From the NCBI GenBank assembly GCA_910574455.1, contig CAJSYZ010000004.1, positions 1,116,001 to 1,180,000 of the forward strand: a stretch of DNA of 64,000 nucleotides, in the 5' to 3' direction. The stretch comes from Trichaptum fuscoviolaceum (Eukaryota > Basidiomycota > Agaricomycetes > Hymenochaetales > Trichaptaceae). The translations under genes were made by a program, and so were the position numbers. Below are positions 49,201-61,043 of this stretch, piece by piece. Each line of letters opens with the position of its first letter. The stretch's first letter is position 1. The notes under the pieces are model-generated. The model saw only the letters and a program-made list of their open reading frames with translations, was not told the DNA's origin and did not search any database.

Positions 49201-49873
49201 TATCAGACTTGTTTTGAATCGGGGATCAGAATGGTTATCGACATCGTTCGTAATTCAAAGTTGATACTGGAGTACCCGTGGTAATGACAGGGAGTAGGTG
49301 AGTGCCGTCATTTGGCATGAAACGACATTCCGACAGTTGAAGGGTTGACTTCACCATACGCATCGACTTAGAACTCAACTTCACGAACCTTCGCCTCCAA
49401 CAGCAGACTCCTTCATCAAGCGCTCGATTGATCTGACTCGCTGAGTAATTACAATAAACGACTGACCTCCATCGACTGACAGGAGATGAAGAGGGAGAGT
49501 TGTACAAATCAGGCGCGTCGGACTCAGCCTTCAGGCGTTTACCGATCAGTCACTATTTTCTTCCGTCATAAACAACAGTCTCTCATTTCGTTCTCTTGGA
49601 TTCTAAGCAACTCTGGTTTTCTATCATCACATTGAAATACTGGTTCAGCTTGTTACTATACATATTTGTCCAATACAATTTACACATGATTAAAAGGAAA
49701 ATTCACCACATAATAATAGCGGTACAGTTAAAGTGGTATCTGTTAGACGTAAATCATGAATACCTCTGTTCAGTGAACAACATTGAAAGCATGACGTACC
49801 CAAATTTTCCAGAAGCCACAACATCTCTGATCCTGAAAGCCGACCACTATGTATGTACAATCTTCCGACGATA
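46203..49873. other. Gene-poor spacer with a dispersed repeat
   Basis: Several short ORFs (for example 46615-46872, 47240-47611, 48164-48697) show no recognisable domain. The last lies inside the repeat at 48104-48640. No RNA gene was seen. Confidence 0.35.
48104..48640 (+). repeat. Dispersed repeat, copy 1
   Basis: Diverged match to 62864-63440 in the same orientation. Shared landmarks are GGGATTCGGGATTTGGGTCA at the left, CAATGCATGCGAA in the middle, and GGCGGGTG.CAC..GAGCGCGACG near the right. A further match (TGTGCGCCGGGATGC, near 48965 and 63516) suggests a longer unit. Confidence 0.65.
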
Positions 49874-52800
49874 TCAAAATGCAGGGTAGGCACAGCCTCT
49901 ACGAAACCCGAGCCCGAGCCGGACCAGCCTCGCCTCTTCGCCAGCCACTTGCGCCTCTTCCCTCCTTCCAACCGCCTCAAGACAGTCTCTCCGAACGCCA
50001 AGCGCACCCGCGAGGAGAGGCCGGAAGAATAAAGGGTATCGAGCGAAGAGTGGTCTGTATATCTCCACGGACTCCTCGATGGCAGTGAGCGCTTCTTCCG
50101 GCTTTCCTGTGGCAAGCAGACATTTTGATAGAATTTTCAGAGATTCAGCGAGATTGGGGTTGAAGGCATCCGGAAGTGAAGCTACGAGACCACGATTGAT
50201 CTTTACGGATTCCTCGGCAGCGGTATGCGCATCTTGGGCCTTCCCTACGGCAGTAAGACAGATCGACAGGGTTTGCAGAGACTCTGCGAGGTCCGGGTTA
50301 TGCGCATTCGGATGCGATTCCACAAGCCTGCGGTTGATATCCACTGCCTCGCTAATTGAAGCAAACGCATCTGAGTTCTTCCCCGTGCCGATCTGACAGA
50401 TCGACAAGGTATTTAGGGATAACGCAAGTTCTGGCGAATAGGTTACCGGATCGCCTTCGGCTAACGACTTGTAGAGTTTTACAGACTCTTCAGCAGCTTT
50501 CAACGCCTCTGCCGCTTCCTCTACCTTCGTCAGGATCTTCGCAAGATTCCGTACAACTTCCGCAAGGTCTTTGTCGTACCGGTTCCGGTCTGTCTCGGCA
50601 AGTGCTCTGTAGATCCCCACCGATTCGCGACTCGCACCAAGGGCTTTAACTAGCTCTCCTATATCACTTTGCGCGGTCGATAGAGAGTCAAGATAATTTG
50701 CGAAATCTGGCATATAATCATCTGGGTTCTCGTCCGCCAGTGCTTTGGTAATCTCCACCGCCTCCTGAACAGCATTGAGTGCTTCCTCCCTCTTTCCTAC
50801 CTCGATGAAATTAAAACAGAGCGCATTGAGAGACGACGCAAGTTCCGGCCTATATTGAACTGGTTTCGTGGCGGCCAGATCTCGATATATCGCCACCGCT
50901 TCCTGGCGCGGAGCGAGAGCCTCCAACTTCTTTCCTGCCTGACTGAGACGATAGGAAAGATTGTCGAGAGATGACGCAAGATTCGACCTATATTCATCTG
51001 GATCCATGTCCGCCAGAGCCTTTTGAATGACCACAGCTTCCTGCGCCGGAGCAACCGCCTCCTCCTTCTTTCCTGCCTCATTAAGACGTAGCGAAAGATT
51101 TCTGAGAAGATCAACAAGGAATGGCCTATATTCATCTGGATCCATGTCCGCCAGAGCTTTTTGAATGACCACAGCTTCCTGTGCCGGAGCAACCGCCTCC
51201 TCCTTCTTTCCTGCCTCGCTAAGACGTAGCGAAAGATTTCTGAGAAGATCAGCAAGGAATGGCCTATATTCATCTGGATTCATGTCCGCCAGAGCCTTTT
51301 GAATGACCACAGCTTCCTGCGCCGGAGCAACCGCCTCCTCCTTCTTTCCTACATCGCTAAGACGCAGAGAAAGATCGTCCAGAGAATCAGCTAAAGCCGG
51401 CCTATATTCATCTGGTTTCGTATCGGCTAGTTCTCGATATATCACCACCGCTTCCTGGGCCGGAGAGAGAGCATCCTCCTTCTTTCCTACCTGACTGAGA
51501 TAATAAGAAAGATTCCTGAGAGATGACGCCAACTCCGGGCGATATACATCTGGTTTCGTATCGGCTAGTCCTCGATATATCGCCATCGCTTCCTGGGCCG
51601 GAGACAGAGCATCTTCCTTCTTTCCTGCCTCACGGAAAAATACAGAAAGATTCCTGAGAGATGACGCCAACTCCGGGCGATATACATCTGGTTTCGTATC
51701 GGCTAGTTCTCGATGTATCGTCACCGCCTCCTGGCCCGGGGTGAGAGCCTCTCCATTCTTTCCTGCCTGACTGAGATAATGAGAAAGATTCCTGAGAGAT
51801 AACGCCAACTCCGGGCGAAATACATCTGGTTTCGTATCGGCTAGTTCTCGATATATCGCCATCGCTTCCTGGGCCGGGGTGAGAGCATCTTCCTTCTTTC
51901 CTGCCTCACCAAAAGATATCGAAAGATTCCTGAGAGATAACGCCAACTCCGGGCGATATACATCTGGTTTCGTATCGGCTAGTTCTCGATATATCGCCAC
52001 CGCTTCCTGAGCCGGAGAGAGAGCATCTTCCTTCTTTCCTGCCTCACCAAAAGATATCGAAAGATTCCTGAGAGATAACGCCAACTCCGGGCGATATACA
52101 TCTGGTTTCGTATCGGCTAGTTCTCGATATATCGCCATCGCTTCCTGGGCCGGAGAGAGAGCATCTTCCTTCTTTCCTGCCTCACGGAAAAATACAGAAA
52201 GATTCCTGAGAGATGACGCCAACCCCGGGCGATATACATCTGGTTTCGTATCGGCTAGTTCTCGATGTATCGCCATCGCTTCCTGGGCCGGAGAGAGAGC
52301 ATCTTCCTTCTTTCCAGCCTCACGGAAAAATACAGAAAGATTCCTGAGAGATGACGCCAACCCCGGGCGATATACATCTGGTTTCGTATCGGCTAGTTCT
52401 CGATGTATCGCCACGGCCTCCTGAGCCGGAGAGAGAGTATCCTCCTTCTTTCTTGTCCTGCCGAGATCATACGAAAGATAGTGCAGAGACTTTGCTAAAC
52501 CACGCTTGAAAATATCTCTCGATTTAGACAGTTCTCGATACGTCGCCACCGCCTCCTCGTCCGCAGAGACTGCTTCATTCCACATTTCTGCCTCACCGAG
52601 ACGTTCAGAAAGGTCCATGAGCGATGAAGCAAGATCTGGTCGATATTCATGGGGTTTCGCTTCGGCTAGTTCTCTGCGTATCGACAGAGCCTCATGGATT
52701 GCAGCCAGTGCTTTCCCGCTCTCCCTAGTGTCACTAAAGCAGGCAGAAAGAATTGTGAGAGATGACGCAAGATTGGACTTGAACGCAGTTGGATTGAGTT

Positions 52801-55731
52801 TGGCTAGATCTCTGCATATGTTCACCATCTCTGAGATTCTGTCAAGAGCTTTATCCGTCTGTCCATCCTCGCGGAGAGAGTTAGTGAGATTCAAGAGAGA
52901 TAACGCGAGGTTGAGCCTGAAAGCATACGGCTTCTGGATCAGAGGCGCATAACGTTCTGTGGCCTCCTTAATCTTCTCAAAGTCACCGATTCGATCACGC
53001 TTAGATGGATTCTCTGGCGAGGTCACAAGAATTGCCTTAAATGCGTTTGGATTTGTCTGGACGAGGGGTCTAGAGACCTCTACAGCTTTCTGCCTCTTCT
53101 CTATGTCACTGAGGAGGCCAGACGGATTATTGTCGAGGCCATAATTGTTCACTTCTGGGTTTTCCTCAGCCAGTGCTCGGTATGTCCCCACCGCCTCGTT
53201 GAGTGTTTTGACAGACTCCCCTTTCTCTCCTGATTCACTAAGATAGAAAGAGAGATCATTAAGAGAGTTTGCAAGGTGTAGTTTGAATACCACATTTTGT
53301 GTTGCAACGACCAGTCTTCGACATAAGTTCATTGCTTCCGTAGCAGATTTGACGGCCTCGTCTTTCCTTTCTAGTCGATGAAAGCAAATAGAACATGCAC
53401 TGAGAGACGACGTTAGATCGGCCCCAATTGCAGCAAGGTTCCTGTCGGCCAATGGCCTGCGAATGTCGACCGCCTCCTGAATCGCAGCGAGAGCTTCGTC
53501 TTTTCCCCCTGCGTCGCTCAGGCAGTAGGACAGACTGCAGAGAGAGTTCGCGTGATGCAAATTGAACACCTCTGGGTTCGCTTTGGCGAGTGCTCGATAT
53601 ATTGCCTCCGACTCGCGGATGGGACCGAGAGCCGCTTCACTTTCCCCTGCATATCTAAGGCGATTGGAAAGAGTGTAGAGAGATAAAGCGAGGTCGGGCT
53701 TGGACGCGTCTGGGTCCCTCACGGCTAACACTTTGTGGATGCCCACCGCTTCCTGAATTGCAAAGAGAGCCTGCTTCACTTTCCCTACGCCAATGAGTAG
53801 TACGGACAGATTGTGCAGAGAATCCGCAAGGACCGCATCGAACATGATTGGGTCCATCTCTGCCAGTGCTCCGCGAATGTCTACAGCCTTCTCGATTGCA
53901 GCGAGAGCGTCCTCCTTCTTCCCTTCACCAATGAGCCATACGGAAACATTGTTCAAATAATTCGCATAAACTGCGTCGAACATGTCTGTGTTTCTCTTGG
54001 CCATCGGTTCACAGATCCGTCTGGCTTTCAGGATGACATCGCCAGCCTCCTTCTTCTTTCCCGCACCAATGTAATGCATGAACTGATTGTTCAGAGACGA
54101 TGCGAAGGCATGATCGTACGTTTCAGGATGTGTTTCGGCTAGCTTGTTAAAGACATCTACCGCGATCGTTGCTGCAATAAGAGCTTCATCCGCTTCCTCT
54201 GCGTCCTTGAGAGCATTCGAAAGATTGATGAGACACAATGCGAAATCGGGAGAAGATGGATCGAGTTCTCGACGAATATCCACCGCCCTCTGGATTGGAG
54301 CGAGCACTTCTTCTTTCTGCCCCGCTCTGTTAAGGCGATGAGATAGGTTGCTTAGAGACAGCGCAAGATCTGGCCCAAAGGTATTTGGTCCTGTTTCATC
54401 CAGACTCTCGTATATCTCCATTGCTTGACTCGCAGCAGACAGTGCACCACGATCATCTCCCGCTTCACCACGATAACGTGATAACGAGAGAAGAAACTTG
54501 GCAGAGAAACTTCGGTCAAAGTGGGCATCGCAAGTCGAAGGGTCTTTTGTAAGGTCGTTCACTAGGCTGCAAAGCTGCAAGGCCTCTTTTCTGAAACTAA
54601 GCGAGTGCAACCCATGTGATATGCGATTTGCCTTCATGAGCAAGACAGGCGCTGGTGTCTTCACTATGAATTGTCGGGCCAGTAATGCTGACGCTTGCAG
54701 CAATGCGTCCTCAGGCCGTCGTCGCCAATGGTCGCGCCCCGGCCTATACGCTTGTGTCCTGTCTATAATAGACTTCATGTTCAGTGCGGGAGCCTCGGTT
54801 TCTAACGCCGCCTCTAGAGTGCGTATTTTAAACTTCATGAGGGAGAGTCTGGCGTCCTTGCCCTGTAAGACAATGAGCACTTCTGTACACTGCGAAAACC
54901 CATGGACGTACGAGCGTTGTATTTGTGGAATCCTGAGGTGAGCGGTCTTTCGCGGCTTTGGCGAGGTCCTGGATAATGGTAAGCATTTACTCCGAGGAAT
55001 TTGCATATAAGCGTACATATCTAGTCTGGCGAAGCGCTCCTTCTCTTTGCCTCTTTGACATATGATAGATGCCAAACATCTGGTTCGCTTCTCTTCCACC
55101 CTTCTGACCCGTCAATAAGCTGTCTATGTCCTGCTTCAACTTCGACATGGCCCGAGCGATGTCACCTTTCTCGTCCAGAGCCACGGAAGGAATATTCATT
55201 ACAGTCTGAAAATGAGTCTTTTAGTATGCAGACCGTGCAGACATCTTCTACTACAGACCAGGAATGCCTGCTGAGTATCACGAATTTGCTTGCGTATGTC
55301 GACAATCCTCTTCTTGACCGAGCCAACGTTATATAGCATCCTGCGCCAGTTGAATCTTCTCCCTCGTGTGGAAGACCCATTAATCCGCTTTGAGAAAGCC
55401 TTGCACCTCGTTCGCAGAGATTATAATTCCCTGGTTCTGACCATTAGATAGACTATGTGATACTGGGCTCTGACGTACTTTATCAAGCCCGTCATAAAAT
55501 CATTTAAAGGAGGCACATCTTCGCGAATGCAATGCTTTCGCAGGTTCGTGAGGTCTTCTACCTCGCTTACTAGTTCACGGGTGAGTACATAAAGGTCTGT
55601 CTGTTTTCCTGGAAGCTACAAATCACAATTGATATTCTTAGCTCATTATTCTGGGAGTATCGAACGGTGCTCACCAGTTCGACCACGCACTCGAGGTCTT
55701 GTAAAGCACTGGTAATTGGATGGTCTGCCAT
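49874..55731 (-). CDS. Giant tetratricopeptide-repeat protein
   Basis: The main exon (49874 to about 55000, within a 1741-codon frame) encodes about 34 repeats of about 46 aa. The consensus is ASSLRNLSxxLxEAGKKEDAL, then SPAQEAVAIYRELADTKPD, then VYRPEL; this is the TPR class common in huge Agaricomycete protein families. Upstream I place exons 55731-55675 (MADHPITSALQDLECVVEL) and 55615-55479 (LPGKQTDLYVLTREL). The link between 55479 and about 55200 cannot be closed in one frame by eye, so the N-terminus may be damaged. Another open stretch (55839-56120) lies further up. No ATPase or effector domain is visible, unlike relatives with NB-ARC. TPRs form a superhelix that binds proteins; the partner is unknown. 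Repeats near 50990-52490 are almost identical to one another. Confidence 0.75.
50990..52490 (-). repeat. Homogenised array of 138-bp TPR-coding repeats
   Basis: About 11 consecutive 138-bp units (46 codons) are near-identical at the DNA level; for example TCTGGTTTCGTATCGGCTAG recurs at 51411 and 51549. They fall in two subtypes, LADTKPDVYRPEL and LADMDPDEYRPFL. Flanking TPR units are strongly diverged. Confidence 0.85.
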
Positions 55732-57418
55732 GACTGAGCAAGTTCAATCGGTGCCCCGTTACTAGTATGCTTTGCGGGAGGCGGAAGAAGGTATGGAATA
55801 ATGGGCCGGGAGGGTAGGAGTGAGAGCTAAGGATGGGGCTACCAGTAAAGAGCTTTGACTGCATCTAAGCGATCTTTCTCAAACAGATAGCGATGAGCGC
55901 CTACATAGTACTCCATATTGATATCAACCATGAGGCATTGTCTCGGACCTGTGAGTCGTTCCAGTTCAAGATGGAGATTGTTTGCCGGTAGCGGCATTTG
56001 TAGACTCGCAAGCCAGTCGTTTCGGAGAAACCGGCATTTGTAAGGTGCAAAGATCCCGTCATCGTAGGTAGACCTTCGACCGAGACTTGTTCCCTTACTC
56101 CCATCGGGAGTAGAGGGCACTGTGGGGTCTGAATTCGTGAGAAAGAGTTATCCTTGTCAGTTTTCACCGACGATTCTCCGGATTTTTAGCTTACCTAAAT
56201 TGTATTCAGTTTCAGTTTTGCTTTTCCATTTTTTCTTATGTAACATTTCCAGCACAGAAAAGGGGACTCGGAGTAAGGGATCTGCCGGCGAAGCTCGGCC
56301 CGTTTTCTAGTAGAAGGAGGTGAGCCTTCAATTCGCTAATGAACAGTGAGGTGAAAATCTCCCATCAAGTTGTCGATCTGTCGCTTCTTCAACTTTTGTT
56401 ATGGTGAATTTGGAAAGAATACTTTAGAGTTGGTCTAAAACTTCAAGTTGAAGCCCCGACTCGGAGTCCGAACTCCGGAGCAGACACTTCAACTTAAACT
56501 TGAAGATCATATCGGTCCGAAGTTTCCACGGCCCAACTTCCAGTTGAAGAAGAAGTATGAGATTGAATCTAACTTTGACCACCGTGACTCCCCCTCCAGT
56601 GATTCGTTCACCCACTTGATATCAGAATTTTCTCCCTCACGGGCGCTCACCAAACACGTTTGCCGCGATGTGGGATCCTTATTGCTCGCTTGCTACTTGC
56701 ACTCTGGCACCGACCTACCCCGGAGTTCAATAGCAGAAGAAACGGGCCCGGGAACGGAATCGTGTAGGAATGCCTCGACTTAGTATCGTATATATAGACC
56801 AACCGAGTCTTCGCGCGGACTAAATCCACCAGGGCACCTAAATATCCCCACACAATCCCGATGACCGTGCACGCCGATGTCATGTTTCAAGGGCACGCTT
56901 GCCTGCGGGCGGGCGCCACGCCAGAAAAATGGACCGTGCGGCGGAGATGTCGAAGGACCAGCCCAGCGCGTGTACAGAAAGAGATGGATTGAGTAATTTG
57001 AAGACTTTGTGCGGACGAAGGAATAGACAATGACCGGATACATGTACAAAATGTATGTACACCTCCTTTACTCCAGTTGCACCATCAACGATGCAGCCAC
57101 GTTCCTGAGCGCGGCTTCTGATTAAATGAATGCGAGAAGCACGAGCAGATCGTGGGTGGTGTTTTCTATAATGTTTCAATGGACATGAAGGTACCTGGGC
57201 GCTGATGCTATTTTTGCGTTTACTAGTATGTAGTCAACCTGAACTTCCATGACTGTTATCAACTACATAGTGAATGCGAATAAATTTTATGGCCGCATGC
57301 TCTTGACGTTCACTAGCGCTCCCAGCCCAAGCATATTGCCTAACTGCTATTGTCAGTTTCCTCCAACCTACTCCTAGTGTCCCCCTGCACGTCCTACAGC
57401 CAGTCAGTCACCAACAAG
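55732..57418. other. Spacer with a possible upstream exon and a motif relic
   Basis: An open stretch at 55839-56120 on the minus strand (YYVGAHRYLFEKDRLDAVKALYW) ends at a possible GTAGCC donor and could be a separate small gene or 5' exon. At 56439-56560 there is a compact cluster of ACTTCAAGTTGAAG, GACTCGGAGTCCGA and CTTCAACTTAAACTTGAAG, the same words as in the Plavaka block. Confidence 0.4.
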
Positions 57419-60400
57419 ATGTTAGGTTTGTCAATATTTCACAAAGTTGCATATTCTTGCTGATGCAGCTCTTACAGACGAGGAAATAAGTACGTGACAA
57501 ACTGGAGCATTATCTCGACCTGCTAATGTCAAGAATGTTCACTTCTTGTCATCGTATGCAATCTAGTTTCGGCCCAAAGCTGCAGAGAAACTACATCCTA
57601 CCGCATCGTTATTGAAGAAGTTAATAGGAAAGCGATTCTTAACAAAAACGAATGGAGCGATGGAAACTGTGTGTAATTTCTCACTTCCTACCATGGATGA
57701 GTTCTGATCTCCTTGTAGACTGGCTGATCATGGGACAGAGAGAAAATTTCGAGAAAATGCGTAATTCATACATAAGGTATCTCGTCCTCAGCTCGTCCAT
57801 TGAACCTCTCACAAACTTTCTGCTTCAGCGCGTGTGAGAAGATGGGGAAAGAGGTTTGAATGCAGTTTCTTCCTCGCTCGGAATCCATTCTGACCAAACA
57901 GAAAACAGTTAGACTTTCTCATCGCGCATTATCGCATTGTCGGAGATCGTAAGAACATTATCGAAGCGTCGGAGAACCTCAAGAAAGATCTGCTTAACAC
58001 AACGGCATTGCAATCGTTGGGACTGGCTCTATCTGAAACTTCAGGTGCGTTCAATTTTGACGGCAAAGTAAGCAACTAGTGATATTTCATATACAGAGAA
58101 ACGGACGCAATTTGCTCTACAAAATGTTCAACATCATCTTACGAGAGTATCTGCCAGTGTCGCAAAATTTCATAGGAACCTAGTCAGCCAGAGAGATGTT
58201 TCACACCTGCGTAACGTTAGCAAATGGATGGATTACATCAATGTGAGTACTGAGAGTGTTTTGTATCTTTAGTTGAAGACGGAATAGAAGTTTTCCCGCG
58301 AAGGATAAATCTGATGCTCAGGAAAAAGTAACTGGTAAGGACTATAAATAAATAATGTAATATTGACAGGTTTGATATGTTCTTGTTGAAGGTCTCCTAA
58401 GAGATAGGGATCTTGTCGCGTGTCTCAAATTTATGCACAACGAAATTTTTAACAGGTTGGAGGAGTTGATGCGGGATGTGGCGGACGAACTTTCGAGTAT
58501 GGAAAGGATTTGTGAGTATTAATTTTGGTAGGCATGATGGCAAGGTGTGATGTTACATCTTACTGACATGGCATTTTTACATTCGTAAAGCTGTGAACTC
58601 CTGGTTGACATCGGAGAAGATGGGTGCATCGCATGATACGAGCGAATTCGAACAATGGTATCAGAAATATACATCGCATGTCTGCTCGTTTCAAATTCCA
58701 ACTTCAACCGATGTCACCTGGTCGGCCCCAGAGGTGAAGAGCTTCAAAAGGAAATGTATGTCTCACAAAGAGTACGTCCGTCGAAACTCTCAGATCAATG
58801 TTAATTTAATGGCTAAATTCTAGGGCTTGCAAAGGAATGGATGAAGAGGTATGCTGAACAGTTTTATAGCACATAATAATTGCAATAACAAGAGCAGCTG
58901 CGCCTCCTCATTGGGCATTACGAACATATCGGAGGTGACAGTGAGGTCATTACAGCTTCGCGGTTCCTGAGAGAGAGACTACATGCACCCACGTTAACCA
59001 TCGAGCTGCTATTATCCGGAAACTCTCATAGTGCGTATTATGTAGTTGATCATGGAACTAGTTATCCATTGATCAATTTTAGGTATGGAATTAGTTCGAG
59101 AGTCACTATTGACAAGCGTAGACCGCTTAGGGTGGCTTCATTTTGCCGCCTATCGCTTTCAACAGAGCCTATATCACCAGAAACATGCGTTCTACTTTCA
59201 CAATGTTGAGAAATGGGTTGCAGATCTGTGGGTGAGTATTTTTACCTAAATCAGATGCATCATCGAGGCTAATTCTGGTTCTCTATCGCGAAGATTGGAT
59301 GGAGAAATTTGATAAGTAATGAATATAGGCTAGTTGACCGTAAACAAATTCTGATATTTTCTTTCATTTAGTTCATGTTCGTGAAAATAAGCTAACAGAC
59401 TGTCGACATGATATGGAAACAATGCTCGAATCATTGGAAGCGACTATGCCGAAAATAGTCAAAGACTTGCAAACCTTCAGAGCAGGAGGTGAATATCAGT
59501 ACGCCAAATTATGCAGTCGCTGCTCACATTTCGAACTAGCTCTTCCGTCTTTTCTCACTGAGTTGAAGGAGCGAGATACAGGCCAATATACTAACATCAC
59601 GACTATCGCAACCTTTTTTTCCAGCGTTACTGCGACAACGCTTCAGATCTCTTTTTCGACTTCGACACCGGTTTCAAAATTGCTAGCTGTTATAAATCTT
59701 CTGTGGTTCTTATCGTTGGTCTTTAGCGTATCTGCAGGAGTAAGCAGCTTATTAGGGCTGATGTGGAGAAAGTCCCCAGTGCACGTGTTCCTGCTATCTA
59801 CACTACGGTTAACTTCACTGATATTGATTTGTAGTTATTATACAGACGTGACTCCAAAGTTTTTTCGATTGTGGCTGGAAAAGGCCCCAGTGATTTTCCT
59901 AATTATAGCAGCATTAGTCTTTATCGTTGGATTGAATCTCTTGGCCTTTTTTCCAACACAGGTGTGCAGCTCGTTCAATATTCTCCTTCCAACTTGTCTC
60001 ACTTTATACCAGCGTCGATTTGAAGCGATCACTACAGTCGCATTCACTGGAGTTCATATTATCGGGCTGCTTATGCTCATTGTCTGGTTCTTCCTGGAGT
60101 CTCAGCAGCAATACGTTGTGGCGAAGTGGCTTCGCCACCCACTCCAGCAATACCATAGAAATCTGGAACTGCAGCGAGATATTTGGTGGTATTCTTATTT
60201 TCTTCAGTATCCCGCGAGCTAGAGCTGACCGAAGGCACCAGGGCGTTCGGTAACGACAAAGAAGTCGGGCGACTCACCTGTGAAATGAGCCCATGGATCG
60301 ACAAAACGAGGGAGAATCCGTATCTCGTCTCAAGACTCATTCGACACCTTTCGCTCACGGTCTTGTTGTGCTGGTCAAGAGTCAAACGATTGCCATCCGC

Positions 60401-61043
60401 CTTCAGAACCTTCTTTACGATTCAGAACAATCGCTTTGTCTCACAGGACGCCGGTTCTGCAGAACAAGGTTCCCCAGCCCTGTCACAGGAAGCGAAGGAA
60501 GGCTTGCAAAGGGCGAAAGAGGACTTCAGGAAAGCCCTGATGTTGAAATTTGGAGACTCCGAATTCTTGAAAGAATTGACAACGACGATAGAGAATTGGG
60601 AAAACCCCTAGTGAGTGCTGTTTTTCTGTCTTGTAAGAGCCTTATCCTGATTTTGTGCCAGTGTACAAAACCCGGGAAATTGGTTAAGGCGACTCGAGTT
60701 GCTGTTATGGGGTTATCCAGATCTCAAGGATAAGCTGGATGAGAAAGGCGGGCTGATTGAGGAACGGAAGAAGATAGTCGAGTCCAGCGCAAGTAGCGGA
60801 TCCCCTGAGTATATACTTCTGGGGCGCGAGAGCGAGCCAACAGGGAAAACACGACCGTTAGAAATGTACTATAAACCAAGGCCCACGGACGTACAGAGAG
60901 CAACGGTAACGTGTCTCAGTCATCCTTAACAAAATAGTTCTGAGACTTATATAAATGATTACCAGGATTTTGAACTAATAAATCCGCAGAGGTCGCCATC
61001 AGTACCAGCACCGGGTGCAGAGGGTCAGGAAGCTGAGGCGTAG
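57419..61043 (+). CDS. Helical protein with C-terminal membrane segments (multi-exon, unknown function)
   Basis: I could join exons from ATGTTAG (57419-57425) through MLALTDEEIISAQSC, YWLIMGQRENFEKMRNSYIR, LDFLIAHYRIVGDRKNIIEAS, QFALQNVQHHLTRVSASVAK, NSWLTSEKMGASHDTSEFE and WLHFAAYRFQQSLYQKHAF to the long exon at 59413. That exon encodes several hydrophobic segments: TTIATFFSSVTATTLQIS, LLWFLSLVFSVSAGVSSLLG, VIFLIIAALVFIVGLNLLAF and HIIGLLMLIVWFF. A splice near 60115-60158 then leads to LVVFLFSSVSRELELTEG. Two more introns lead to the C-terminus DFELINPQRSPSVPAPG and a stop at 61041-61043. The N-terminal two-thirds is a bundle of amphipathic helices. The FFSSVTATTLQ..WFLSLVFS block is familiar from uncharacterised basidiomycete membrane proteins. 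The first exons are the least certain. Confidence 0.6.

Noticed and set aside
50990..52490. Regular 138-bp repeats as a CRISPR-like or satellite array.
   Set aside because: The units are in one open reading frame and encode TPR motifs.
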